Part shown: positions 24,521-32,172 of the stretch, in pieces | Layout: each line of letters opens with the position of its first letter | How positions within the stretch are numbered: the first letter of the stretch is position 1 | DNA from: Clostridia bacterium | Lineage (GTDB): Bacteria; Bacillota_A; Clostridia; Christensenellales; Aristaeellaceae | NCBI GenBank assembly: GCA_017399225.1 | Contig: JAFQEB010000071.1 | Span: 1 to 39,858 of the forward strand | Reading direction: 5' to 3' | Length of the DNA: 39,858 nt | The notes under the pieces: generated by a model | The model's input: the letters and a program-made list of their open reading frames with translations, nothing else | Database searches by the model: none | What the model was told of the DNA's origin: nothing | Position numbers and translations under genes: made by a program

Positions 24521-25726
24521 ATGAAAAAGATCCTTTCTCTGGTTCTGGCTCTGGCGATGATGCTGTCCCTGTGCAGCTTCGCGTCCGCTGAAGGCTTTGA
24601 CGGCGAGATCAAGATCTGGGTGGCTGAGGCGACTGTTCAGTTCACCAAGGATCAGGTCGAGGCCTTCAAGGCTGCCAACCCCGAGTATGCCAACATGACC
24701 GTGACCGTTGAGCCCGTTGGTGAGGGCGACGCCGCCTCCAACATGCTGACCGACGTGGAAGCCGGCGCTGACATCTTCGGCTTCGCGCAGGATCAGCTGG
24801 GCCGTCTGGTCGCCGCTGGCGCGCTGGAAGTCGTTCTGGACGAGAACGCTGCGATCGTCGCGGAGACCAACGACGCCGGTTCCGTGGCCGCCGTCAAGAT
24901 GGGCGACGTGATGTACGCCTACCCCATGACCTCTGACAACGGCTACTTCCTGTACTACGACAAGTCCGTGGTCACCGATCCCTCCACCCTGGAGCAGATC
25001 CTGGCTGACTGCGAGGCCGCCGGCAAGAGCTTCTACATGGAGATCAACTCCGGCTGGTACCAGACCGCCTTCTTCTTCGGCGCTGGCTGCACCCTGACCT
25101 ACTCCACCGATGACCTGGGCAACATCGTCGCCATGGATTGCAACTATGCGTCCGAGAACGGCGTGAAGGCTCTGAAGGCCATGATCAACCTGGCCAAGTC
25201 CCCCGCCTTCGTCAACGGTTCCTCCGCTGCGAATGCGACCAACCTGGGCGCGATCGTGGATGGCACCTGGGACGCCGCTACTGTGCAGAGCCTCCTGGGC
25301 GAGAACTACGCGGCCGTGAAGCTGCCCACCGTGGACGGCTTCCAGCTGGGCGGCTTCGGCGGCTTCAAGATGCTGGGCGTGAAGCCCCAGACCGACGAGA
25401 ACAAGCTGGCTGCCTGTGACGCGCTGGCCCTGTGGCTGACCTCCGGCGAGGCTCAGGCTGCCCGTTACGACGCTGTGGGCTGGGGCCCCTCCAACCTGGA
25501 GGCTCAGCAGTCCGAGGCTGTGCAGTCTGACGTGGCGCTGTCCGCTCTGGCTTCTCAGCTGGCTTACTGCATCGGTCAGGGCCAGTACCCCGGCGAGTAC
25601 TGGACGCTGGCGACCGCTCTGGGCGACAGCATCATGGCTGACGAGTACGACGAGTACACCGATGCGCAGCTGCTGGAGGTTCTGACCACTTTCCAGACCA
25701 CCGCTGGCACCTACATCGCTCAGTAA
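24521..25726 (+). CDS. Sugar-binding protein of an ABC transporter
   Basis: A 401-residue MalE-type extracellular solute-binding protein. The signal peptide ends near FASA|EGF. No lipobox is evident (the only nearby Cys follows SL), so it would be released or held by another means, unusual for a monoderm binding protein. The mature part follows the family pattern (EIKIWVAEATVQFTKDQVEAF at its start, VDGTWDAATVQSLLG mid-protein). The start ATG at 24521 has AAGGAGG upstream; a frame start at 24455 lies in the leader. Codon use is strongly biased to a few preferred codons, as in highly expressed genes. It is followed by a terminator that probably limits read-through into the permease genes. The substrate is likely a galacto- or malto-oligosaccharide. 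Confidence 0.92.
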   Translation: MKKILSLVLALAMMLSLCSFASAEGFDGEIKIWVAEATVQFTKDQVEAFKAANPEYANMTVTVEPVGEGDAASNMLTDVEAGADIFGFAQDQLGRLVAAGALEVVLDENAAIVAETNDAGSVAAVKMGDVMYAYPMTSDNGYFLYYDKSVVTDPSTLEQILADCEAAGKSFYMEINSGWYQTAFFFGAGCTLTYSTDDLGNIVAMDCNYASENGVKALKAMINLAKSPAFVNGSSAANATNLGAIVDGTWDAATVQSLLGENYAAVKLPTVDGFQLGGFGGFKMLGVKPQTDENKLAACDALALWLTSGEAQAARYDAVGWGPSNLEAQQSEAVQSDVALSALASQLAYCIGQGQYPGEYWTLATALGDSIMADEYDEYTDAQLLEVLTTFQTTAGTYIAQ

Positions 25727-25738
25727 TCTGAGAAATGG

Positions 25739-25772
25739 CGGGCTGGAAGCATGTGCTTCCAGCCCGTTTTTT
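25739..25772 (+). terminator. Terminator between binding protein and permeases
   Basis: A perfect 13-bp inverted repeat (25739-25751 with 25754-25766) is followed by six T residues, 12 bases after the stop. As no promoter is evident before the permease gene, it likely acts as a partial terminator that gives excess binding protein. Confidence 0.9.
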
Positions 25773-25779
25773 CAACAGC

Positions 25780-25832
25780 GCAGCTACGCACGAGACGAGC
25801 ATGACACACCGTTTCGTGCATGGCTGAGCTGC
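25780..25832 (+). other. Two-step hairpin before the permease gene
   Basis: The stems 25780-25785/25827-25832 and 25788-25793/25814-25819 nest into one structure just after the terminator. There is no T-run. It may protect the 5' end of processed permease mRNA. Confidence 0.4.
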
Positions 25833-25878
25833 AAGAATCCATCCGATGAAATCACAATGTACAAGGGTTGGTGAAAAC

Positions 25879-27981
25879 ATGAACGATCTGGATTACTTGC
25901 GCCTCAGCAAGCCGCAAAAGCTCCTGTACAATCTCAAGAAGTTTTTCGTGAACCTGCCCAAGGGGCTGCTGGGCGCTCTCATGGGCCTGGTGAACTGGTT
26001 CGTGAATTTCTTCAAGGGTGTGGGGCGCGAGCTGTACGATCTTGTTGAGACCTACATCAAGGGCGACTGGAAGACGAAGGTCTCCTACACGGTGATGGGC
26101 TTCGGCTCCGTGGCCCGCGGCCAGTGGCTGCGCGGCCTGCTCTTCTTCGTGTTCCAGACGGTTTTCAATGTCTACATGTTCCTCATGGGCGGCCAGTACC
26201 TTTCCCTGCTGACCACCCTGGGCGTGAAGGAGACGACCAAGGTCGGCCGCAAGACCGAGTACGGCGATAACTCCTTCCTCATCCTGCTCTATGGTGTGCT
26301 GACGGTCTTCTTCGTTCTGGCGTTCATCTACACCTGGCGCGTGAATGTCAAGCAGAACAAGATCAGCGAGCAGATCCTGAAATCCGGCAAGAAGCTCAAG
26401 TCCGCCAAGGACGATGTGACCTCCATGCTGGACAGCCAGTTCCACAAGACGCTGCTGGCCATCCCCACCCTGGGCGTGACGGTGTTTACCATCCTGCCGA
26501 TCATCTTCATGATCCTGGTGGCCTTCACCAATTACGACAACCAGCATCAGCCCCCGCAGAAGCTCTTCTCCTGGGTGGGCGCGGAGAACTTCGCCACCCT
26601 GCTGACCGGCACCGAGAGCCGCGTGGACATCAAGATCACCAGCGTTACGGACGGCGTGGCGAACCTGACCATCACTGCCAAGAACGGCGATATCCTCACC
26701 GTGAGCTGCGCCGATGAAGAAGCAGCCCGTGCGGCGGCGGCCCTGACCGTTCTGCCCAGCGCCTCTGTCACGCTGGACAAGGCGGCGACCCTGCCTGAGG
26801 CGGGCGGCGCTCCCGTGATGGAATCCCATGCCTTCACCATCAGCGCTTCCCAGAAAGACCCTGTGAACTTTGAGACCTACAGCTACCTGGCCGACGAGGG
26901 CGTGACGCTTCAGTCCATGTTCGCAGGCGTTGGCAGCGGCAAGCTGACCGTCAGCATGGTCAAGGACGGCGATAAAAACGCTGTCATGACCATCACTGAT
27001 GCGGAGGGCAAGCGCATCGTCATGGAGACCGGCGACATGATCGCCGCTGATCGTTTCCTGGATCGTGCGGGCGCCTCCAAGCCCGTGCTGACCCTGAAGG
27101 ACGACATCAACGCGATCTTCGCGCTGACGGAGCTGCCCCATGCAGAGGACGAGCCGGCGGAGTACACCATGGAGGTCAACAGCCTCAAGGGCGAGCCCGT
27201 GGTGATGACCGTGGGCAGCCTGCGCACCGTGGATACCCCCTCCTACGCGCACACCTTCAAGCAGGTGCTGCTCTGGACGCTGATCTGGGCGTTCTTCGCG
27301 ACCTTCCTGAACTACTTCCTGGGTATGCTGGTCGCCATCATGATTAACAAGAAGGGCATCCGGTTCAAGAAGCTGTGGCGCACGGTGCTGGTCATGACCA
27401 TCGCCATCCCGCAGTTCATCTCCCTCCTGTACGTTTCCAAGATGTTTGCGGCGGACGGCCTGATCAACGGCCTGCTGCAGTCCTGGGGCTGGATCAAGGA
27501 GCCGCTGCCCTTCTGGTCTGATCCCACCTGGGCGAAGGTCACCATCATCGGCATCAATGTCTGGATCGGCATCCCCTATCTGATGCTGATTGCCACCGGC
27601 ATCCTGATGAATATCCCGGCTGACCTGTATGAGTCCGCCCGCATCGACGGCGCGAACGCCTTCCAGACCTACATGAAGATCACCCTGCCCTACATGCTCT
27701 TCGTCACCGGCCCCTACCTGCTGACGAGCTTCACGGGCAACATCAACAACTTCAACGTTATCTTCCTGCTCTCCGGCGGCAAGCCCCTGGGCATGGATCT
27801 GGCGGGCAACGCCGGTCACACCGACCTGCTGATCACCTGGCTGTACAAGATGACCGTCACCGACTCCAACTACAAGCTGGCCGCCGTCATGGGCATCCTG
27901 GTCTTCGTGGTCTGCGCGGTCATCAACCTGATCGTGTACAACCTGATCCCGTCAGTCAAGAATGAGGAGGATTTCCAGTAA
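25879..27981 (+). CDS. MalF-type sugar ABC permease, enlarged
   Basis: A 700-residue inner-membrane permease. The C-terminal half is a standard binding-protein-dependent permease, with the EAA loop at about 578-606 (LYESARIDGANAFQTYMKI) that contacts the ATPase. It is far longer than usual for two reasons. An N-terminal ~180 residues carry extra hydrophobic segments, and about 205 mostly polar residues (about 245-450) are inserted between membrane helices, in the position of the large P2 loop of enteric MalF. The insert contains two similar halves (ANLTITAKNGDILTVSCAD and AVMTITDAEGKRIVMETGD). The ATG at 25879 is preferred over 25846, which has no ribosome site; AAGGG lies upstream but at long spacing. 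Its stop overlaps the next start (TAATG). Confidence 0.9.
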   Translation: MNDLDYLRLSKPQKLLYNLKKFFVNLPKGLLGALMGLVNWFVNFFKGVGRELYDLVETYIKGDWKTKVSYTVMGFGSVARGQWLRGLLFFVFQTVFNVYMFLMGGQYLSLLTTLGVKETTKVGRKTEYGDNSFLILLYGVLTVFFVLAFIYTWRVNVKQNKISEQILKSGKKLKSAKDDVTSMLDSQFHKTLLAIPTLGVTVFTILPIIFMILVAFTNYDNQHQPPQKLFSWVGAENFATLLTGTESRVDIKITSVTDGVANLTITAKNGDILTVSCADEEAARAAAALTVLPSASVTLDKAATLPEAGGAPVMESHAFTISASQKDPVNFETYSYLADEGVTLQSMFAGVGSGKLTVSMVKDGDKNAVMTITDAEGKRIVMETGDMIAADRFLDRAGASKPVLTLKDDINAIFALTELPHAEDEPAEYTMEVNSLKGEPVVMTVGSLRTVDTPSYAHTFKQVLLWTLIWAFFATFLNYFLGMLVAIMINKKGIRFKKLWRTVLVMTIAIPQFISLLYVSKMFAADGLINGLLQSWGWIKEPLPFWSDPTWAKVTIIGINVWIGIPYLMLIATGILMNIPADLYESARIDGANAFQTYMKITLPYMLFVTGPYLLTSFTGNINNFNVIFLLSGGKPLGMDLAGNAGHTDLLITWLYKMTVTDSNYKLAAVMGILVFVVCAVINLIVYNLIPSVKNEEDFQ

Positions 27982-29138
27982 TGACTAAGAAGAATAACAT
28001 TCCGGAAGTCGATATCGTTTTTGACGAGCAGGCGGGCATCATCCGCGAGGTCAAGCCGGAGCCGCGTCTGCGCTCCAAGAAGGGCCACGAGCTTCGTGTC
28101 AACGCGACCATCTACGTCATCCTGATCCTGATGTCCATCATCTGGCTGTGCCCGTTCGTTTTCCTGGTGCTGCAGTCCTTCCGCGGCGAGAGCGGCGGCA
28201 TGGTGTCCTACATCCTGCCCAAGCAGTGGACGCTGGCCAACTACACCTACCTCTTTGAGGGGGCGGTAATTGATTTCTCTCTGCTGGTGAAGGATGCGGG
28301 CGCGATTGTACTGACCGTCCTCACCAATCTGGCAGGCATCCTGGGTATCGTGGCCTTCCTGTACCGCAAGCCCAAGAATCCGCTGGAGCCCGCCAAGGGC
28401 AACTATAAGATGGCTGCGCTGGTGCTGGTGATCATGCTGGCCCTGAACTTCATCCGCGCCATTGACACCACCAACTGCAACTTCGTCCGCTGGTTCATCA
28501 ACACCCTGACCATCGCAGCTTTCTGCGCGGTGATCCAGACGGTCATGCAGCTGTCCGTGTCCTACACCCTCAGCCGCATCCGCTTCCGTGGCCGTAAGCT
28601 GCTGATGAACGTGGTGCTGGTGCTGGGCATGTTCCCCGGCTTCCTGACGATGATCGTGCTGTACTACCTGCTCAAGACCCTGGGCCTGACGCAGTCCGGC
28701 GCGATCCCCGGCCTGATCCTGATCTCCTGTGCCTCCTCCGGCATGGGCTACTACATCTCCAAGGGCTTCTTCGACACGATCCCGAAGTCGCTGGATGAGT
28801 CCGCCCGCATCGACGGCGCGACCCGTTTCCAGGTCTTCCTGAAGATCATCATGCCGCTGGCCAAGCCCATCGTCATCTACACCATCCTGATGGCCTTCAT
28901 GGGCCCCTGGGGCGATTACGTATTTGCCTCTTATGTGGCCTTCGGCGATCCCCGCGGCTACAACGTGGCGGTCGGCCTGTACCGCTGGGTGAACACCCTG
29001 GACTACGCGTCCGCAGGCGGCATGTTCACCAAGTTCTGCGCAGGTGGCGTGCTGGTAGCGATCCCGATCACGGCGCTGTTCATGGCGCTGCAGAAGTACT
29101 ACGTCGAGGGCGTCACCGGCGGCGCCGTCAAGGGGTAA
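27981..29138 (+). CDS. MalG-type sugar ABC permease, enlarged
   Basis: A 385-residue permease, partner of the MalF-like protein. The first helix is at about 37-64, and the EAA loop at about 267-296 (SLDESARIDGATRFQVFLKI) is intact. It is some 90 residues longer than common MalG proteins because of a longer N-terminus and an extra stretch (about 125-175) that includes another hydrophobic segment (MAALVLVIMLALNFI). The start overlaps the upstream stop, so both permeases should be made in equal amounts. The ribosome site (GAGGAGG) lies in the end of the upstream gene. Confidence 0.92.
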   Translation: MTKKNNIPEVDIVFDEQAGIIREVKPEPRLRSKKGHELRVNATIYVILILMSIIWLCPFVFLVLQSFRGESGGMVSYILPKQWTLANYTYLFEGAVIDFSLLVKDAGAIVLTVLTNLAGILGIVAFLYRKPKNPLEPAKGNYKMAALVLVIMLALNFIRAIDTTNCNFVRWFINTLTIAAFCAVIQTVMQLSVSYTLSRIRFRGRKLLMNVVLVLGMFPGFLTMIVLYYLLKTLGLTQSGAIPGLILISCASSGMGYYISKGFFDTIPKSLDESARIDGATRFQVFLKIIMPLAKPIVIYTILMAFMGPWGDYVFASYVAFGDPRGYNVAVGLYRWVNTLDYASAGGMFTKFCAGGVLVAIPITALFMALQKYYVEGVTGGAVKG

Positions 29139-29147
29139 AGCCCGCCC

Positions 29148-29195
29148 TCGCGGCAAAGCCCCGCGATACGATCGCAGTCTGCCGACGGCAGATTG
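29148..29195 (+). other. Tandem hairpins before the ATPase gene
   Basis: The hairpins 29148-29153/29161-29166 and 29175-29183/29187-29195 lie in the 100-base gap between the permease and ATPase genes. Neither is followed by a T-run. They may be mRNA-stabilising or processing structures within one transcript. Confidence 0.4.
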
Positions 29196-29238
29196 TGAAG
29201 CTGTTGGCCCAGTAATCCAAACTGAGGAGGAAATAACA

Positions 29239-30366
29239 ATGGCAAGCGTTACGCTTGAAGGCGTCAAGAAGATTTACGACGGCAAGGTCATCGCCGTTCA
29301 TGACTTTAACCTGGAGATCAAGGACAAGGAATTCGTGGTGTTCGTCGGCCCCTCCGGCTGCGGCAAGTCCACGACGCTGCGCATGATCGCCGGCCTGGAG
29401 GACATCTCCGAGGGCACGCTGCGCATTGGCGAGCGCGTCGTCAACGACGTGGAGCCCAAGGACCGCGACATCGCCATGGTCTTCCAGAACTACGCGCTCT
29501 ATCCCCACATCTCCGTATACGAGAATATGGCCTTCCCCCTGCGCATCCGCAAGATGCCCAATGACGAGATCCACCGCCGTGTGTGTCAGGCGGCGGAGAT
29601 CCTGGGCATCACCGAGTATCTGACCCGCAAGCCCAAGGCCCTCTCCGGCGGCCAGCGTCAGCGCGTGGCCATTGGCCGCGCCATCGTCCGCGAGCCCGCT
29701 GTCTTCCTGATGGACGAGCCCCTGTCCAACCTGGATGCGAAGCTGCGCAACCAGATGCGCGCCGAGATCATCCTGCTGCGTAAGCGCCTGGACACCACCT
29801 TCATCTACGTTACTCATGACCAGACCGAGGCCATGACCCTGGGCGACCGCATCGTCATCATGAAGGACGGCTTCATCCAGCAGGTCGGCACGCCCCAGGA
29901 GGTCTTCGACACCCCGCAGAACCTCTTCGTCGCCGGCTTCATCGGCGCGCCCCAGATGAACTTCATCCCCGCGAAGCTGGAGCTTTCCGGCGGCAAGTAC
30001 TATGTGCGTCCCTTCGGCGCCCGCATCGAGGTGACCGGCGACAAGGGCGAGGAGCTGCGCAAGCTCGGCGCCGGCGAGCAGGATATCACCCTGGGCGTGC
30101 GTCCCGAGCACATCGTGCTGGCTGACGACGACTCCGAGTCCGCCATCCCCTGCACGCTGGAGGTCAACGAAATGATGGGCAGCGAGCTGCACCTGCACGT
30201 CTACACCGAGGACGGCACCCGCCTGATCGTCCGCGTGCCCACCATCAACCTGACCCTGAAGGAGCGCAGCGAGCTGGTCTACGGCAAGAAGCTGTACATC
30301 ACCTTCGAGGGCAAGGTCATGCACTTCTTCGACAAGGAGAGCGGCCTGAACCTCATCTACGGCTGA
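29239..30366 (+). CDS. Sugar ABC transporter ATPase (MsmX/UgpC type)
   Basis: A 375-residue ATPase that powers the two upstream permeases. It has Walker A G37-PSGCGKST45, signature LSGGQ at 135-139, Walker B ending D159-E160, and switch H193. A C-terminal TOBE/OB-type regulatory domain (about 240-375) is typical of MalK/MsmX/UgpC proteins, which often serve several sugar importers. All catalytic residues are present. GAGGAGG precedes the ATG. It is followed by two consecutive terminators. Confidence 0.95.
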   Translation: MASVTLEGVKKIYDGKVIAVHDFNLEIKDKEFVVFVGPSGCGKSTTLRMIAGLEDISEGTLRIGERVVNDVEPKDRDIAMVFQNYALYPHISVYENMAFPLRIRKMPNDEIHRRVCQAAEILGITEYLTRKPKALSGGQRQRVAIGRAIVREPAVFLMDEPLSNLDAKLRNQMRAEIILLRKRLDTTFIYVTHDQTEAMTLGDRIVIMKDGFIQQVGTPQEVFDTPQNLFVAGFIGAPQMNFIPAKLELSGGKYYVRPFGARIEVTGDKGEELRKLGAGEQDITLGVRPEHIVLADDDSESAIPCTLEVNEMMGSELHLHVYTEDGTRLIVRVPTINLTLKERSELVYGKKLYITFEGKVMHFFDKESGLNLIYG

Positions 30367-30378
30367 GCATAACACAAG

Positions 30379-30410
30379 GAGAGCAGTCCGCACGGGCTGC
30401 TCTCTTTATA
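30379..30410 (+). terminator. First terminator after the ATPase gene
   Basis: An 8-bp stem (30379-30386 with 30397-30404), extendable by imperfect pairs around the loop, is followed by TTTATAT, 12 bases after the stop. Confidence 0.75.
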
Positions 30411-30426
30411 TGCCAAAGGCCAGGTC

Positions 30427-30457
30427 GCACCCGCCTGCACAGCGGGTGTGCTTTTTT
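30427..30457 (+). terminator. Second, back-up terminator
   Basis: The stem 30429-30434 with 30442-30447, extended by GC/GC with one bulged base, is followed by six T residues. It lies directly before the GH51 promoter and so insulates that operon. Confidence 0.75.
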
Positions 30458-30474
30458 GCAGCATATCGCCATGG

Positions 30475-30503
30475 TTGACGCAGTCGCTTTCCACATGTAT
30501 AAT
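30475..30503 (+). promoter_or_regulatory. Promoter of the arabinofuranosidase-esterase operon
   Basis: TTGACG (30475-30480), a 17-base spacer and TATAAT (30498-30503). The start near 30510 leaves a 40-base leader before the GH51 ATG. Confidence 0.8.
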
Positions 30504-30549
30504 GACATCAACGGCGTTTCTTCAACATACACAAGCAGAGGGCAACATC

Positions 30550-32160
30550 ATGAAAAAAGCAAGCATCGTTCTTCACCCCTCGTACCGGATCGGCGATATC
30601 TCCCGCCGGCTCTTCGGCGCGTTTCTGGAGCCCATCGGCTCCATGGTCAACGGCAGCATGTTCAATCCCAAACACCCCACAGCAGATGAGCAGGGCTTCC
30701 GTCAGGATTTCATCGGCGGCCTGAAGGAGGCAGGGCTTCCCTGCGTGCGCCTGCCGGGCGGCAATTTCGTGTCCGGCTGGAACTGGAAGGACTCCATCGG
30801 CCCCATGGCCCAGCGCAAGACCCACCTCGACCCGGCCTGGTTCCAGTACATCCCCAACGACGTGGGGCATGACGAATACCTGCAGTGGGCCGAAAAGTGC
30901 GGCGCGGAGCCCCTGTACACGGTGAATCTGGGCACCGGCACCATCCAGGACGCGATGGATATCGTCGAGTACACCAACTTCGAGGGCGGCACCCACTGGT
31001 CGGAGATGCGCCGGCGAAACGGCCACGACAAGCCCTACGGCGTGAAGATCTGGTACCTGGGCAACGAGATGGACGGCCCCTGGCAGATTGCCTCCTACGA
31101 GCGCGACCCCAAGGCCTACGGCATCCTGGCCCACGAGGCCTCCAAGGTGATGAAGTGGATCGATCCCACCATCGAGACAGTGGCCTGCGTGTCCTCCTCG
31201 CCCTTCCTGAACCACTACCCCGACTGGGATCAGCAGGTGCTGCAGGAGTGCTACGAAACGGTGGATTACATTTCCCTGCACCACTATCACTCCGCGCCTC
31301 CCGGCAACCTGCCTGCGCTGATGGCGGGCTCTGCGGCCTTTGAGAACTTCATCAACACCGAGATCGCCCTGTGCGACCTGATCAAGACCCGGCAGCGGGT
31401 CAAGAAGACCATGATGCTCTCGCTGGACGAGTATTCCTGCTCCTTCCGGCCCGAGCAGGGCGCACATCTGGGGCTGGGCGGCCGACAGCCGGCGATGGGC
31501 TTCCTGGGGATGGACCCCAAGCGGAAGTACGTCCGCCACGACCCGGACGACTGGTCCACCCGCCGCGCCTTCCCCAGGCAGGGCGAGATGCCGCGCACCC
31601 TGGCCAATGCCTCGGTGATGCTGGTGATGCTGCGCCACGCCGACCGCATCCGGATCGGCTGCGCCACCAGCGGCCTGGCCCAGCTGTGCGCCACCGACCG
31701 CGAGCATACCTGGAAGAGCGCCGCGTACTACCCCATGACGCAGCTGATCCGCCATGCCCGGGGCGTGTCCCTGGAGCCGGTGGTGGACTGCGAGACCTTC
31801 AACGTCGCGGGCTACGCCATCGACGACATGAACCAGTACGGCGATTTCGAGGGCGTGCCCTGCATCCAGGCCGCCGCTGCCCTGAACGAAGAGGCGGGCG
31901 AAATGACCGTGTTCGTCATCAACGCGGACGTGGCGGACTGCCATGAGCTGAGCCTGGACGTGACCGCCTTTGCCGGATGGGATTTCAGGGAGCACTCCGC
32001 GCTGTACACCGAGGATCCCAACGCCTGCAATGACGTTGACCATCCCGACACCATCGTCCCCCGGAAGATCGGCGCCACCCGCTGCGAGGCCGGCAGGCTC
32101 ACCGCCGTGCTGCAGCCCCTGTCCTGGAATATGTTCCGGTTTGAAAGAACCGCTGACTGA
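30550..32160 (+). CDS. GH51 alpha-L-arabinofuranosidase
   Basis: A 536-residue intracellular enzyme that removes terminal arabinofuranose from imported arabino- or arabinogalacto-oligosaccharides. A (beta/alpha)8 barrel with acid/base E173 (YLGNEMDGPW) and nucleophile E294 (LSLDEYSCSF) is followed by a beta domain ending in QPLSWNMFRF. The E/E pair and the N-terminal RLFGAFLEPIG are typical of GH51. There is no signal peptide. The ATG at 30550 has an AGAGGG site; an upstream start at 30448 would lie inside the terminator. The esterase gene follows after 12 bases in the same operon. The pairing with the GH53 galactanase points to pectic arabinogalactan. Confidence 0.93.
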   Translation: MKKASIVLHPSYRIGDISRRLFGAFLEPIGSMVNGSMFNPKHPTADEQGFRQDFIGGLKEAGLPCVRLPGGNFVSGWNWKDSIGPMAQRKTHLDPAWFQYIPNDVGHDEYLQWAEKCGAEPLYTVNLGTGTIQDAMDIVEYTNFEGGTHWSEMRRRNGHDKPYGVKIWYLGNEMDGPWQIASYERDPKAYGILAHEASKVMKWIDPTIETVACVSSSPFLNHYPDWDQQVLQECYETVDYISLHHYHSAPPGNLPALMAGSAAFENFINTEIALCDLIKTRQRVKKTMMLSLDEYSCSFRPEQGAHLGLGGRQPAMGFLGMDPKRKYVRHDPDDWSTRRAFPRQGEMPRTLANASVMLVMLRHADRIRIGCATSGLAQLCATDREHTWKSAAYYPMTQLIRHARGVSLEPVVDCETFNVAGYAIDDMNQYGDFEGVPCIQAAAALNEEAGEMTVFVINADVADCHELSLDVTAFAGWDFREHSALYTEDPNACNDVDHPDTIVPRKIGATRCEAGRLTAVLQPLSWNMFRFERTAD

Positions 32161-32172
32161 GGAGGAAAAACC

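Noticed and set aside
22006..24612. 868-codon open frame on the minus strand opposite the GH53 gene
   Set aside because: Antisense shadow of the galactanase and its flanks. It crosses two promoters and a terminator and has no family resemblance.
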